Below, piece after piece: positions 35,001 through 43,852 of a stretch of 64,000 bases of DNA (its first letter is position 1; each line of letters opens with the position of its first letter). Origin of the DNA: Promicromonospora sp. Populi (GTDB lineage Bacteria > Actinomycetota > Actinomycetes > Actinomycetales > Cellulomonadaceae); assembly GCF_041081105.1 (NCBI RefSeq), contig NZ_CP163528.1:3844001-3908000 (forward strand). The letters run 5' to 3'. The translations under genes and the position numbers were made by a program. A model generated the notes under the pieces. The model searched no databases, was not told the DNA's origin, and was given only the letters and a program-made list of their open reading frames with translations.

Positions 35001-37798
35001 GCTGGATCGTCGCGGCCGTCGCCGCGCTGCCCGCCCTGTTGCTGGTCCTGCGGCGGGTGCCGGACGCGTGGTTCGCCGCCTTGTCGGCGCCCCACCTCGG
35101 CTGGACCGTGCCCTCCGGGGCCCTTGTCGCTCCGGGATCGACAGGTCTTATGGTCGGGGCGACCGAGACCCTGGGGAGCCTGCCCTGGGCGCACCTGGGC
35201 ACCGTCGCGCTCGCGGTAGTCACGCTGCTTGCGGCCAGGCTCGCCCCGCGAGGGCGGGCCGGAGGAGCCGCCCGCCCCGGCCGGCGTACAGAGGCCGTCG
35301 CGGCCCCTTGGCTGGTGCTGCTCGCCGCACTCGGGATCGCGCTCGACCCGCGCCTGACCACCGTGGTCTCGCTCGCTGCCCTGGTGGTGCTCGCGTGCAC
35401 GCTCGTCGCGGCGACGGCGGTCCGGTCGACCGCATGGCGGGGGCTACGGCCGGGCGTCGGGGCCGTGCAGGGCGCGACACGCGCACTGGTCCGCGCCTCG
35501 GGGCGCCTGCGTGTGCTCGGCGGCACCCGGATCGCCGGTGCGGACCTGCGCCTCGCCCGGGTAGTGGCGCTGACCGGGGCGGTCGGGGCGACCGGCCTGC
35601 TGCTCGTGCTGTCCTGGGTCTCGCGTCCGACGACGGCGGCCGGCGCGCTCGTCGTCTGCGCGCTGCTGCTGTCGTTCCGCGGTGTGCTGCGGCCCGCGAC
35701 GCACCCCTGGCTGGTCGGCGCGGGGTACGTGTACCCGCTGGTCGTCCTGGGTGTTGTGCTCGGCTGGCTCGACCTGCCGACCGTCGCCGTGATCTGCACG
35801 GTCTCGGCGGTCGCCTCGCTCGTGACCATCGTGGTCACCCTCGGTGGACGCACCTCGCGGAACGAGTGGTACGTGGTGCTCGGCGTGACCGCCGGGCCGT
35901 TCGCGGCCGGCGTCGTGACCGTGGTGTTCGAGCGCACCTGGTGGTCGGCGGGCGCCGCCGCGGCCATGCTGGCCCTCGAGCTGGTGCTGCTGCTCACGGC
36001 CCGCACCGGCCTGGCGGGCGCGGTCCGGTCCGGGGCCGCGTTCCTGCTGCTGCCGACGGCGTCCGTCATGGTCACCAGTGCGGGCGCGATGATCCTGGAT
36101 GTCTCCGGGTCCCCGTACGTCCTGCCGACCACCGCGCTGTTCGTTTCGGCGGTCGCAGGCGGCGCGGCCCGGATCGCGGAACGGATAACCACCCGGGTGC
36201 CGGACGCCGGTCCCGGCCTCGCCGCCGGCGTGCGCCGTGGCCTGGAGCGGTCCGCGCTGCTCACGGGCGCCATCACCATCTTCCTCGCCTACGCGCGACC
36301 CGCCGCGGGGCCGGACATCGCGGTCGCGGTGCTGCTGCTGCTCGCAGCCGGCGCCGTGCTTGTCGCCCGGGAGCCGGGCCGCCGGCGCGTCTGGCAGCTT
36401 GCCGCCGCACTGGCGCTCGCGGCGCTGTGGACCGCACTGGCCGGTGGCGAGGTGCGGCTGGTCGAGGCGTACACGCTCCCGCCCGCGCTCGGCGCGGTGG
36501 TCGTCGGTGCGTTCCTGGCCTGGCGCATCAGCCGCAGGCCCGAGACGACACGGCCCGGCCAGAGTCCGGCCGGGCCGGCGACGCATGCCTGGCGGCTCGC
36601 CGCCGTCGGTGCGGGGCTTGCCGTGGTGCCGAGCCTCATCGTCCTGGTGACCCGCACCGAGCCGGCCGACTGGCGCGCGTTCGCGCTGGTGGGCGGCGCT
36701 GCGATCGCTCTGGGTGCCGCGTACGCCCTGGGGTGGCCGGGCCTGCGGGAGCGGTTTGCCTTCCTGCGGGACGAGTGGACTCGGCCGGTCCGGCGCGGGC
36801 TGGTCGCGGTTGCGGCGCTGGCCGCCCTGGGCGGAGCCGTCGAGTCGCTCCATGTCGCCCGCGAACCGATGCTCTGGCTCGGGTCCAGCGGCGCGACGTC
36901 GAGCGACCGCGCTCCCCTGCCCCGCTTGGCGTGGTTGGACGGCGCTCCCCTCGGGGAACCGATCGGCGCCGGCTGGGTGTTCGCCGTCGGCCTCAGCTGG
37001 GCCCTCCTGGCCGGTGCGCTCCTGATCGCGGCCGCGATCATGGCCCGCCGCCAGGCGAGCGCACGATCGGCGCTGCTGCTCGACCGCTGGGGCCTGGCGC
37101 CCGGCCTGGTGCTCGCGACGCTCGGCGTCGTGGCCAACACCCGGCCCGTGTGGGGCTCGATCGTGGCGCTGCTGGTCCTGGAGCTGGTGCTGCTCGGGGT
37201 GCTCGTGCTGGTCACGAGGCGGGTGGGGCGGTCGGTGGTCAGCGCACCGCCGTGGCTGGTCTGGTTGTGCGCCGCCGCCGTCGGGATCGCCGCGTGGTCG
37301 CCGCGCGAGCTGCGTGTCGAGGCGTTCTCGGTGCTGCTCGGCGTCGGCCTGATCTGGTCGGGCGCGACCGCGCTGCGCCGCTGGGTGGCGGCAGGCGAGC
37401 CCAAGGACGCGGCCGGCACGCTCATGACCTGGCCCGTCGGCTACGGCGGGTCCTGGCGCACCATCGGCTGGGGTCTTGCGGCTCTGGTCGGACCCTCGGT
37501 GCTGTCCACGGCGACCGACCCGCTGACGATCCGCGCCTCCTGGGTGGTGCTGGCCGCGCTGGCGGCGGTCCTCGTCGGATCCCGGCTGCGCCTGTCGGCA
37601 CCGTTCTGGATCGGGGTGTGGACCCTGGCGGTCGAGGTGCTCGTCGTGTTCGCCAAGCTCGGAGTCGGCGTCTCGCCGCTGCCGTGGATCCTGACGCTCG
37701 TGCCGGCCGCCGTCGTCCTGCTCATCATCGCCACGCTCGACGAACGGAGGACCTCCGCCTCCGGCGGCACCGCGGCGTACCTGCGCGACCTGCGCTGA
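32093..37798 (+). CDS. Giant zinc-ribbon membrane protein (SCO7613-like)
   Basis: A protein of 1,901 residues. The N-terminal cytoplasmic zinc ribbon is CPACG...CAACG (residues about 20-36), followed by an Ala/Pro/Gln-rich linker of about 130 residues and then dozens of hydrophobic helices to the end. Residues about 280-800 hold roughly five copies of a 120-residue unit marked by WLRVRSW and [10 protein letters not shown]. It matches the SCO7613 C-terminal-domain membrane proteins of Actinomycetota, whose function is unknown. The ATG at 32093 is chosen because the zinc ribbon begins soon after; the upstream open frame overlaps the sphingomyelinase gene. Confidence 0.82.
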   Translation: MSPTWADDVIARLTDTTRCPACGEHLASVVCAACGLDISVREAREVWRLSVDTADLLRERETLLDGMRRTQPGAHLAGRDDAPRVAAAQSPAPAVSAPSAPRVSASVPDAFAPPASAPASQAPHQAATVLPPVDQPTRPDQPTRPDQNAGPSQPAQPGGPSVPTGPVVATPAKPAGPGISLQPILAGAGAALLAVSAVVFVFFTFGDNLLLRAVVTGIVTAAAVTVGAMLRRAGLRTTSEAVAALAVVLAWVDVELGLQAGLLGALDPALARAVVLAVLAPGFVALGSWLRVRSWVSAGLVTAPLVPVLAAFGLPGSAWSTWWWAIGVGLMSIAAWAALRTAPVVGARSGTRLVAETWVLRVVRAVGFPLALAVSFVAEPVPPLSAVGATAFLWASVVVVAALLGYWLRVRSWFSAALLAAPVIPVLVAAALPGSVWSVWWWVLALLVVALVAWAVLRVLPTLADRLGGPATFELESGLLRVVRAAGPPLALAVSLGAQAMPPLTRLGATALLWSGVVVVVALLGYWLRVRSWTSAALLAAPVIPVLVVAAQPASMWAGWWVLAFALVALVAWAAERALVAFTDRFATQFTVETRVLHVVRAAGFPLALATSFVAGAAPPLSALGTTALLWSAVVVTSAALGARLRVRSWVSAGLLSAPAIPVLVAVALPGSAWSMWWWVLALVLVALVAWAALRMLPAVTRRLAPGAREIAPEGAPAFGVEQGLLRVVRAAGLPAALAASALASLATPIEPLTRLGTTTVLWSAVAVAGLLLGHALRVRAWTSAGVLAVPGVPLLLLGAVALPDGSWLPALGVLTAALMTLLARAAAIVSGPRIGSRLQAESRVLDVVAAVAVPIAVLLAFDARQPTWLPGLGGTAALVALAAVTVAVLRRVTHHRPWTVVGGVLAVAAGGLLGVEASVSVAGWVPFGAACAWTVLALATAPRLLRRAGLGSVRGALAPATRDDLLLSGWIVAAVAALPALLLVLRRVPDAWFAALSAPHLGWTVPSGALVAPGSTGLMVGATETLGSLPWAHLGTVALAVVTLLAARLAPRGRAGGAARPGRRTEAVAAPWLVLLAALGIALDPRLTTVVSLAALVVLACTLVAATAVRSTAWRGLRPGVGAVQGATRALVRASGRLRVLGGTRIAGADLRLARVVALTGAVGATGLLLVLSWVSRPTTAAGALVVCALLLSFRGVLRPATHPWLVGAGYVYPLVVLGVVLGWLDLPTVAVICTVSAVASLVTIVVTLGGRTSRNEWYVVLGVTAGPFAAGVVTVVFERTWWSAGAAAAMLALELVLLLTARTGLAGAVRSGAAFLLLPTASVMVTSAGAMILDVSGSPYVLPTTALFVSAVAGGAARIAERITTRVPDAGPGLAAGVRRGLERSALLTGAITIFLAYARPAAGPDIAVAVLLLLAAGAVLVAREPGRRRVWQLAAALALAALWTALAGGEVRLVEAYTLPPALGAVVVGAFLAWRISRRPETTRPGQSPAGPATHAWRLAAVGAGLAVVPSLIVLVTRTEPADWRAFALVGGAAIALGAAYALGWPGLRERFAFLRDEWTRPVRRGLVAVAALAALGGAVESLHVAREPMLWLGSSGATSSDRAPLPRLAWLDGAPLGEPIGAGWVFAVGLSWALLAGALLIAAAIMARRQASARSALLLDRWGLAPGLVLATLGVVANTRPVWGSIVALLVLELVLLGVLVLVTRRVGRSVVSAPPWLVWLCAAAVGIAAWSPRELRVEAFSVLLGVGLIWSGATALRRWVAAGEPKDAAGTLMTWPVGYGGSWRTIGWGLAALVGPSVLSTATDPLTIRASWVVLAALAAVLVGSRLRLSAPFWIGVWTLAVEVLVVFAKLGVGVSPLPWILTLVPAAVVLLIIATLDERRTSASGGTAAYLRDLR
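32930..34500 (+). repeat. About five 360-bp intragenic tandem repeats
   Basis: Units about 360 bases apart recur inside the giant membrane protein gene. The stretches near 33301 and 33661 both read CTGCTGGGGTACTGGCTGCG and stay almost identical for about 90 bases; the units near 32941, 34020 and 34390 are more diverged. The period equals 120 codons, so the frame is kept. Confidence 0.75.
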
Positions 37799-37800
37799 CC

Positions 37801-37823
37801 TGGGCCGCGGCGGCCGCGGCCCA
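37801..37823. terminator. GC-only hairpin between convergent genes
   Basis: TGGGCCGCGG and CCGCGGCCCA are perfect 10-bp complements around CGG, starting 3 bases after the membrane protein stop and ending 17 before the hydrolase stop. No T-tract follows. Confidence 0.6.
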
Positions 37824-37840
37824 GGCGCCCCAGCAGGACG

Positions 37841-38911
37841 TCAGACCTTGGCGTCCAGCCAGTCCAGCACCGTGGTCAGGTACTTGTCCCGGGCGGGCTT
37901 GGGGGACAGCACGAGGTCGTGGGCGCCGCCCTCGATGATCGAGATGTCCACGTCCGGCCCCAGCCCTGGACCGCGCGCGAGCATGTGCGCGACGTCGAGC
38001 ACCGCGTCCGTGCTGAGCAGCTCGGCGGCCTCGGCGTCGTCGCGCCCCGTGCGGTCGCTGGTGCACATGAGGACCGGGCACTGCACGGACAGCCCGCGCG
38101 CGATCTTGCGGTGGCCGCGTCGGATCGCGGCCAGCCACCCGGCGCGGACGGGGAAGCCGGCGTACGGCTTCCACCGCAGGTCGTAGTCCCACTCGCCGCC
38201 CGATGCCCGGTTCAGGGCGCGGCCGTACCCCGCCGCCAGCGTGGACACCACGGTGCGCGGCGCTATCCGCCCGAGCACGTAGATTGCCTGGGTGATCGGC
38301 CCCCGCTCGAGCCAGGTGCCCCTCAGGTCGAACCAGGGGCTGTTCAGCACCATGGCGGTCACGCGGTCCGGGCGCACGTCGGCGTACAGCGAGGTGATGA
38401 GACCGCCCGTGGAGTGCCCCATGAGCACCAGGCCGGTGTGGCCGTCTGCGGTGATGACGTCGACGGCGGCGTCGAGGTCCTCGTAATAGAGCTCCAGCCG
38501 GTTGACCATGTTGGTGTCGCCGCCGCCCACGGTCCATGAATCGATGGAGCGGCCGTGCCCGCGTAGGTCGACGGCGTAGAACGGGTACCCCCGACCGGCG
38601 ACGGCCTCGGCGAGGTGCCGCTGGAAGAAGTAGTCGGTGAACCCGTGCACGTACAGCACCGGCGGCCGCCCGACGCCGGGCGTCGCGCCGTCGTCGGGCG
38701 CAGCGCCGTCGAGCGCAGCGCCGTCGTCGGGTGTGTAGCGGACCAGGGTCGCCTCGGCGCCCCCGGGAAGCCGGAGCGTGCGGGCCTCGAAGCCCGCGCC
38801 CAGCACGTCCTCGGTCCAGTCGTTCCCGCTGTCGTCCACGTCGCTCCCGTACGTCAGACCTGCGCCGACCGATCGGCGAGCGGCGCGTGCTGCGCCGTCG
38901 CCGCCGACCAT
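37841..38911 (-). CDS. Alpha/beta hydrolase (lysophospholipase-like)
   Basis: A 356-residue serine hydrolase. VLYVHGFTDYFFQ carries the oxyanion region, DLRGHGRS follows, the nucleophile elbow is MGHSTGG, an acid is near CTSDRTGRDD, and the His is in EGGAHDLVLS. This matches the Hydrolase_4 group of monoacylglycerol and lysophospholipid lipases. There is no signal peptide, so it is cytosolic. The N-terminal 60 residues include a Asp/Gly/Ala-rich insert (DDGAALDGAAPDDGATPG). The start at ATG 38911 is not well supported by a ribosome-binding site. Confidence 0.85.
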   Translation of the reverse strand: MVGGDGAARAARRSVGAGLTYGSDVDDSGNDWTEDVLGAGFEARTLRLPGGAEATLVRYTPDDGAALDGAAPDDGATPGVGRPPVLYVHGFTDYFFQRHLAEAVAGRGYPFYAVDLRGHGRSIDSWTVGGGDTNMVNRLELYYEDLDAAVDVITADGHTGLVLMGHSTGGLITSLYADVRPDRVTAMVLNSPWFDLRGTWLERGPITQAIYVLGRIAPRTVVSTLAAGYGRALNRASGGEWDYDLRWKPYAGFPVRAGWLAAIRRGHRKIARGLSVQCPVLMCTSDRTGRDDAEAAELLSTDAVLDVAHMLARGPGLGPDVDISIIEGGAHDLVLSPKPARDKYLTTVLDWLDAKV

Positions 38912-38926
38912 ATACGCAACGGACCC

Positions 38927-40291
38927 CTAAGCAGCGGCGGCGGCCAGCATCCGCTCACGGCGGAGCGCGGGCAGGAAGCACAGGGCGCCCAGGGTGCTGA
39001 ACACGCCGCCGAGCACCATGGCGGTCGGTGTGGACAGCGCGCCCGCCGCCCAGCCGAGGGCCGGGGCGCCCAGGGAGTACGCCAGGAACGAGAGCATCGA
39101 CGCCATCGACAGCACCGTCGAGCGGTTCCGGGCCTCGGCCTCTCGGTGCAGCAGGGTCTGGTAGGCGGGTCCGGACGCACCGTGCAGCCCGTAGGTCACG
39201 AAGTACGCAGCGATCAGGCCGACCGGGCCGAGCGCGAGCCCCATCCACACGGCCCCGAGACCGTTCAGGACGCGCGCCACGATCGCCGTGCGGGCCACAC
39301 CGAGCCGGGGCGTGGCGAGGCCGCTCAGCGCGGCCCCGCCCGCGAACACCGCCCAGCCGACGGCCGCGACCGGGCCGGAGACCGCGGCCGCGGCCTCGGT
39401 CCCGCCCAGGAGCTCGGACAGGCGGATCGGCTGGAACGTCTCGTACACCACCATGCCCACGCTCCAGAACACCTCGACCAGCAGCAGCCACCGCAGCACC
39501 CGGTTGTCCCGCGCCAGACGCAGGCCGTCGCGGATCACCCCGGGCGCCAGGCGTGCCGACGCGAGCACCCGCCCCGCCACCCCCGCGCCGCTCTTGCCCG
39601 ACGGCGGCGGGGCCGGCGTCGCTCCGGGCCCGCCTGCTACCGCGCCGCCTGCTACCGCCCCGTCGGTCACGGCGCCGTCGGCAACGGGCGCCAGGGTGCG
39701 GGGCACCTCGCGGACCAGGGTGGTCACGACGACCAGATGCACCAGCGAGAGCGCCGCGTACACCGCGTAGGGGAGTGCCATCGCGGACCACGCGTCGAAC
39801 GGGTGCCACCAGATGAGGCCGCCCGAGACGAGGGCACCGATGGCGATCGAGGCGCCGAGCACGGTGCTCTGCGCGGCCAGCGGCTGATCGACGTCGGCCC
39901 CGGGCTCGGTCGCGTGCACCGTGTCGACGAACCAGGCCTCCAGCGGCCCGGAGTCGAGCGCCCGGAAGATGCCGGTGACGGCCGCGGCCAGGGCGAACGT
40001 CCAGAAGGTCTGCGCGGTGAGGAACAGGACGGCTGCCGCCACCTGGAAGATCGCGGCCGCGATCAGGACGGGGCGGCGGCCCAGGGCGTCGGCGAGGCCG
40101 CTGGTGGGCAGCTCCAGCAGGAACACCGTGAACCCGGTCAGCGACAGCGCGGTGAGCGCCTCGGGCACCGACAGGCCGCGCTCGATCGGCAGCAGCGTCG
40201 TCACCGTGACGATCAGCCCGACCGGGAACCACCGGGTCAGGGTCAGCAGCAGAAAGACCTGCCGGGCGCGCTGCGGCGTCAGGGGAGTCAT
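38927..40291 (-). CDS. MFS transporter
   Basis: A 454-residue major facilitator with twelve predicted helices and a long Ala/Gly/Pro-rich central loop (about residues 195-235). The A-motif-like loop GLADALGRRPVLIAAA sits between helices 2 and 3. The ATG at 40291 overlaps the stop of the ArsR-like regulator in ATGA, which makes it the regulator's partner, probably a drug or metabolite efflux pump. It is last in the minus-strand operon starting at 42419 or at the array near 40885. Confidence 0.88.
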   Translation of the reverse strand: MTPLTPQRARQVFLLLTLTRWFPVGLIVTVTTLLPIERGLSVPEALTALSLTGFTVFLLELPTSGLADALGRRPVLIAAAIFQVAAAVLFLTAQTFWTFALAAAVTGIFRALDSGPLEAWFVDTVHATEPGADVDQPLAAQSTVLGASIAIGALVSGGLIWWHPFDAWSAMALPYAVYAALSLVHLVVVTTLVREVPRTLAPVADGAVTDGAVAGGAVAGGPGATPAPPPSGKSGAGVAGRVLASARLAPGVIRDGLRLARDNRVLRWLLLVEVFWSVGMVVYETFQPIRLSELLGGTEAAAAVSGPVAAVGWAVFAGGAALSGLATPRLGVARTAIVARVLNGLGAVWMGLALGPVGLIAAYFVTYGLHGASGPAYQTLLHREAEARNRSTVLSMASMLSFLAYSLGAPALGWAAGALSTPTAMVLGGVFSTLGALCFLPALRRERMLAAAAA

Positions 40292-40881
40292 GGTTTCTCC
40301 GTCTCGGGGACGTCGTCCGGCTCCAGCGGGAATGCCGCCTGCCAGAAGTGCACGCGGCGAGCGTCGGGGGCGGCGTCGGGGTCGGCATCGCGGTAGCGCT
40401 CGAGGACCTCGTCCAGCTCCCTGCGTAGCGCCTGGAGCCGTTCCGGGTTCACGGTCACCCACGCGTCGCCCATGCCCGTGGCGTCCTGCCACTCGCTGGG
40501 CCACGCCTCGGCGACGTCGAGCCAGTGCCCGAAGTCGGTGCTGAACAGCCGCAGGTAGTCGCGCTCCAGCCAGCCGAGCGCGGTGGTGGCGTCCTCGTCG
40601 TGCGCCAGCTCCGACCGCTCCCAGCTGTGGGAGCTCGTGGCGGCGCGCCACAGGCGCTGCTTGCCCGCGCCCTCGCCGGTGTCCGCGACCAGGCCGACGG
40701 ACTCGAGCTTGCGCAGGTGATAGCTGGTGGCGCCCGAGTTGGTGCTCAGTGTTGTCGCGAGCGTGGTCGCAGTCGCCGGACCGCCCCGCCGCAGGGTGCC
40801 GAGCAGGCGCGAGCGCAGCGGATGGGCGAGGACCTTGACCGCCTCGGGCGTGAGGCGGAAGTCGTCATGGGAAGCGGACAT
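40288..40881 (-). CDS. ArsR-like winged-helix regulator
   Basis: A 197-residue protein. The N-terminal winged helix reads VKVLAHPLRSRLLGTLRRGG, then SGATSYHLRKLESVGLVAD, the usual ArsR/HTH_20 pattern. The C-terminal 110 residues form a helical domain (WLERDYLRLF, RLQALRRELDEVLERY) likely to sense a ligand; no metal-cysteine pair is seen. The ATG at 40881 is only 4 bases from a TGCA repeat array and lacks a Shine-Dalgarno site, so the transcript may be leaderless and autoregulated. It is coupled to the MFS gene. Confidence 0.85.
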   Translation of the reverse strand: MSASHDDFRLTPEAVKVLAHPLRSRLLGTLRRGGPATATTLATTLSTNSGATSYHLRKLESVGLVADTGEGAGKQRLWRAATSSHSWERSELAHDEDATTALGWLERDYLRLFSTDFGHWLDVAEAWPSEWQDATGMGDAWVTVNPERLQALRRELDEVLERYRDADPDAAPDARRVHFWQAAFPLEPDDVPETEKP

Positions 40882-40884
40882 GCG

Positions 40885-40927
40885 TGCACAATAATCATGC
40901 ACAACATCTGTGCACAAGAGTTATGCA
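40885..40927. repeat. Four TGCA boxes at exact 13-bp period, candidate operator array
   Basis: TGCA occurs at 40885, 40898, 40911 and 40924, each 13 bases from the next. The first three extend to TGCACAA. Each adjacent pair forms TGCA-N9-TGCA, a palindromic half-site spacing. The array fills the promoter and start region of the ArsR-like gene, so it is probably where that regulator binds. Confidence 0.75.
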
Positions 40928-40947
40928 CGCACAATTGCGGCCGGCAG

Positions 40948-41709
40948 TCAGAGGAGCATGACGACGGCGGTGACCACACCCGCGATGACCACCAGCACCC
41001 GGAACACGGTCGGCGGGATCTTGCGGCCGATACGGGCTCCGACGTAGCCGCCCACCAAGGACCCGGCGCCGAGCAGGCCGATCGCCAGCCAGTCGACGTC
41101 GGCGGCGAACACGAAGATGACGGTCGCCACGATGTTCGCCGCGAGCAGGGAGATGGTCCTCAGGCCGTTGACAACCTGCACCCGCAGGTCGGTCCCGAGC
41201 CCAAGCACGGCGACCATCATGACGCCGGCCCCGGCGCCGAAGTAGCCGCCGTACGCGCCGGTCAGGACCGAGAAGACGGCGGTCACCGGGGACATCTGGT
41301 GCCGCAGGCGGGCGGGCTCGTCGCGCGTACGGCGCAGCCACCGGCTGATCCACGGCTGTGCACCGACCAGCAGGCAGGAGGTCAGGATCAGCCAGGGCAC
41401 CACGGCTTCGAAGACGCTGGACGGGAGCGCGAGCAGCAGGACTGCCCCGCCCACCGCGCCGACCGCGCAGGTCACGAGCACGGCCAGGGTGACGGCCGGG
41501 TGCTCGCGCAGCTCCTGGCGGTAGCCGAACGACCCGCTGATGCCGGCGGGCACGAGGCCCACCGTGTTGGACGCGTTCGCGACGACGGGCGGTAGCCCGA
41601 TCGCGAGCAGCACAGGGAAGCTCAGCAGCGAGGCGACGCCGACGGTCGAGGAGAGGATGCCCGCCCCGAGCCCCGCGCCGAGCACGGCGAGCTGCTCCCA
41701 GCCGGTCAT
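40948..41709 (-). CDS. TSUP family transporter (TauE/SafE-like)
   Basis: A 253-residue membrane protein with about eight helices in two halves. The repeated family signatures are visible: GAGILSSTVGVASLLSFPVLLAIGLPP-type start (GLGAGILSSTVG) and TGAYGGYFGAGAGVMMVA in the second half. TSUP proteins move small anions such as sulfite, sulfoacetate or other organic acids. The ATG at 41709 overlaps the GntR regulator stop, so both are co-expressed. This places an organic-anion transporter beside a dicarboxylate carrier operon. Confidence 0.88.
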   Translation of the reverse strand: MTGWEQLAVLGAGLGAGILSSTVGVASLLSFPVLLAIGLPPVVANASNTVGLVPAGISGSFGYRQELREHPAVTLAVLVTCAVGAVGGAVLLLALPSSVFEAVVPWLILTSCLLVGAQPWISRWLRRTRDEPARLRHQMSPVTAVFSVLTGAYGGYFGAGAGVMMVAVLGLGTDLRVQVVNGLRTISLLAANIVATVIFVFAADVDWLAIGLLGAGSLVGGYVGARIGRKIPPTVFRVLVVIAGVVTAVVMLL

Positions 41710-42419
41710 CGCTCGTTCTCCCGCAGGAGTGCCACGTCGCTGACCATCTCGACGTGGGCATGCATGGCTGCGGCGGCCGCCTCGGGGTCGCGCTTGCGGA
41801 TCGCGGCGGCGATGGCCCGGTGCCCCGTGAGGGAGTTGCGTGGCCGCCCGGGCTGGGAGAGGGACTCGATCCGGCTCTCCCGGATCAGGCTGGCGATCTC
41901 CCGCATGGTCTGGGACAGCAGCTCGGAGTGCGCTGCCGCCGTGACAGCCGCGTGGAACTGCTCGTCGGCGTCGACCCCGCGCTCGCCGTGCTCGATGGCC
42001 GCCTCCATCGCGTCCAGGGACGCGTCGATGGCCGCGAGGTCGTCCTCGGTGCGGCGCTGCGCGGCCAGCGCGGCGATCTTGGTCTCCAGGGCGTCCCGGA
42101 TGTCGATGATCTCGGGCATCCGGTCGGCGTGCGCGCGGATGGCCTCGACGATGCGGCTCTCGCTGAGCTTGCCGGTCAGCACCGTGCCGTCGCCGTGCCG
42201 CACCACGACGACGCCCACCACCTCCAGCGCGACGAGCGCCTGGCTGAGGGTCGCGCGGCTGACACCGAGGCGCGCCGCGAGCTCACGCTCCGGCGGCAGG
42301 CGATCCCCTGCGGCAAGCCCGTTCTGCCGGATCCAGGCGGTGATCTGCTCCGCTACCTGCTCGTAGAGGCGGGTGCGGGCCAGCGGCGTCGGCAGTTCGG
42401 CGGGAGCCTGAGGAGTCAC
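41706..42419 (-). CDS. FadR-subfamily GntR transcriptional regulator
   Basis: A 237-residue regulator. The N-terminal winged helix reads YEQVAEQITAWIRQNGLAAG, then LPPERELAARLGVSRATLSQAL. The C-terminal all-helical FCD domain carries the metal/ligand residues (Asp/His in IDIRDALE, DEQFHAAV and GHRAI), typical for sensing carboxylic acids. The GTG at 42419 is the start. It is divergent from the MatC-like carrier across 105 bases, so it most likely controls both operons in response to the transported acid. Confidence 0.9.
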   Translation of the reverse strand: MTPQAPAELPTPLARTRLYEQVAEQITAWIRQNGLAAGDRLPPERELAARLGVSRATLSQALVALEVVGVVVVRHGDGTVLTGKLSESRIVEAIRAHADRMPEIIDIRDALETKIAALAAQRRTEDDLAAIDASLDAMEAAIEHGERGVDADEQFHAAVTAAAHSELLSQTMREIASLIRESRIESLSQPGRPRNSLTGHRAIAAAIRKRDPEAAAAAMHAHVEMVSDVALLRENER

Positions 42420-42524
42420 CCGCCGAGAGTACTTGACTTATCCGGCATTGGACTATTGGCTAGGCCACTGAGCCATCGTGTCTCGTCGGTCAAGGGTGTC
42501 CGCCACGATGGAAGAGGAGTTCTC
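42420..42524. promoter_or_regulatory. Divergent promoter region of the GntR and MatC-like operons
   Basis: A TTGACT at 42433 could be a -35 for the plus strand, with TATTGG about 15 bases on as a weak -10. GGCTAGGCC (42458-42466) is a short dyad that might be the GntR site. GAAGAGGAG at 42511-42519 is the ribosome-binding site for 42525. Exact elements are uncertain. Confidence 0.4.
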
Positions 42525-43847
42525 ATGGGTCCTGAGTGGATAGCGATCATCGCGCTGGTCGCGTTGTTCGTCGCCGGGACGGTCCTGCCGATCAACATGG
42601 GCGCGCTCGCCTATGTCGCGGCCTGGTTCGTCGGCGTCTTCGCCCTGAACATGGATGAGCGGGAGGTGCTGGGTGGCATCAGTGCGGACCTCGTGCTGAC
42701 CCTCATCGGTGTCACATACCTGTTCTCCATAGCCAAGAACAACGGCACGGTCGACCTCATCGTCTCCAAGGCGGTCCAGGCCGTCGGGGGGCGGGTTGCC
42801 CTCATTCCCTGGGTCATGTTCGCCGTCACCGCGCTGCTCACGGCCATGGGCGCGGCCAGCCCGGCGGCCTGCGCCATCATCGGCCCCGTCGCGCTCGGGT
42901 TCGCCCGCCGGTACAAGATCAACCCGCTCATGATGGGCATGTTCGTGGTCCACGGTGCCCAGGGCGGCGGGTTCTCCCCGATCAGCATCTACGGCACCAT
43001 CACCAACTCGGTGATGGCCGACGTCGGCTACGAGGGCACCGCGATGGGCGTGTTCCTCGCGTCGCTCGGGGTCAACACCGCGATGGCCGTGGTCCTGTTC
43101 CTCGCGCTCGGCGGGCGCCAGCTGATGCGCGAGCGGGTAGACCCCGCGGACGCCGCCGGCCACGTCGTGGACGACCTGCACACGGGCGGCGCCTCGGTGA
43201 CCGTCAGCGGTCAGGGTTCCGGGGTCTCGACCACCACGCAGGGTCTCGGCGTCCGCCGCGACCACGTGCTCACCCTGGTCGCCTTCGTGGCCGTCGCCGT
43301 GACTGCCCTCGCGTTCGACCAGAACATCGGCTTCGTCTCGATCACCGCCGCGGTCGTGCTGGCCATGCTGTCGCCGCAGCAGCACAAGGACGCCGTCAAG
43401 CAGATCGCCTGGCCCACCGTCCTGCTGGTCGCGGGCGTGAGCACCTACGCCACGATCCTCAACGAGGCGGGCTCGCCCGAGTACATCGGCACCTGGGCCG
43501 CCGGCCTGGGCATCGCTGCCATCGGTGCGCTGGTGCTCTGCTACGTCGGCGGCATCGTGTCCGCATTCGCGTCGTCGACGGCGCTGCTGCCGGTGATCAT
43601 CCCGATCGCCGTGCCGCTCATCGCCGGTGGCGGCGTGAGCCCCTGGGCCATGGCCGCGGCCCTGGCGGTCTCCTCCACCATCGTCGATGTCAGCCCCTTC
43701 TCCACGAACGGAGCCCTGATGCTCGCCAACCGGCCGGACACGATCTCCGAGCAGGCCTACTACAGGCAGATCCTCAACTACGCCATCATCGTCACCCTCG
43801 CGGGGCCGCTGCTGGTGTGGGGCATCCTCGTCCTGCCGGGCTGGTGA
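42525..43847 (+). CDS. matC: MatC-like dicarboxylate carrier
   Basis: A 440-residue transporter with about twelve helices. The N-terminus fits the dicarboxylate carrier MatC family (malonate uptake in rhizobia), with GVTYLFSIAKNNGTVDLI, GAASPAACAIIGPVALG and GGGFSPISIYG in place; the second half carries SAFASSTALLPVIIPIAVPL. A Gly/Thr/Ser-rich loop (about residues 215-245) joins the halves. The ATG at 42525 follows GAAGAGGAG. A CoA-transferase and a fused carboxyltransferase overlap downstream, so import probably feeds CoA activation. Confidence 0.85.
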   Translation: MGPEWIAIIALVALFVAGTVLPINMGALAYVAAWFVGVFALNMDEREVLGGISADLVLTLIGVTYLFSIAKNNGTVDLIVSKAVQAVGGRVALIPWVMFAVTALLTAMGAASPAACAIIGPVALGFARRYKINPLMMGMFVVHGAQGGGFSPISIYGTITNSVMADVGYEGTAMGVFLASLGVNTAMAVVLFLALGGRQLMRERVDPADAAGHVVDDLHTGGASVTVSGQGSGVSTTTQGLGVRRDHVLTLVAFVAVAVTALAFDQNIGFVSITAAVVLAMLSPQQHKDAVKQIAWPTVLLVAGVSTYATILNEAGSPEYIGTWAAGLGIAAIGALVLCYVGGIVSAFASSTALLPVIIPIAVPLIAGGGVSPWAMAAALAVSSTIVDVSPFSTNGALMLANRPDTISEQAYYRQILNYAIIVTLAGPLLVWGILVLPGW

Positions 43848-43852
43848 GCACC

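Noticed and set aside
40885..40927. CRISPR array
   Set aside because: Only four 4-7 base boxes with 13-base period; far too short for repeats and spacers, and no cas genes are present.
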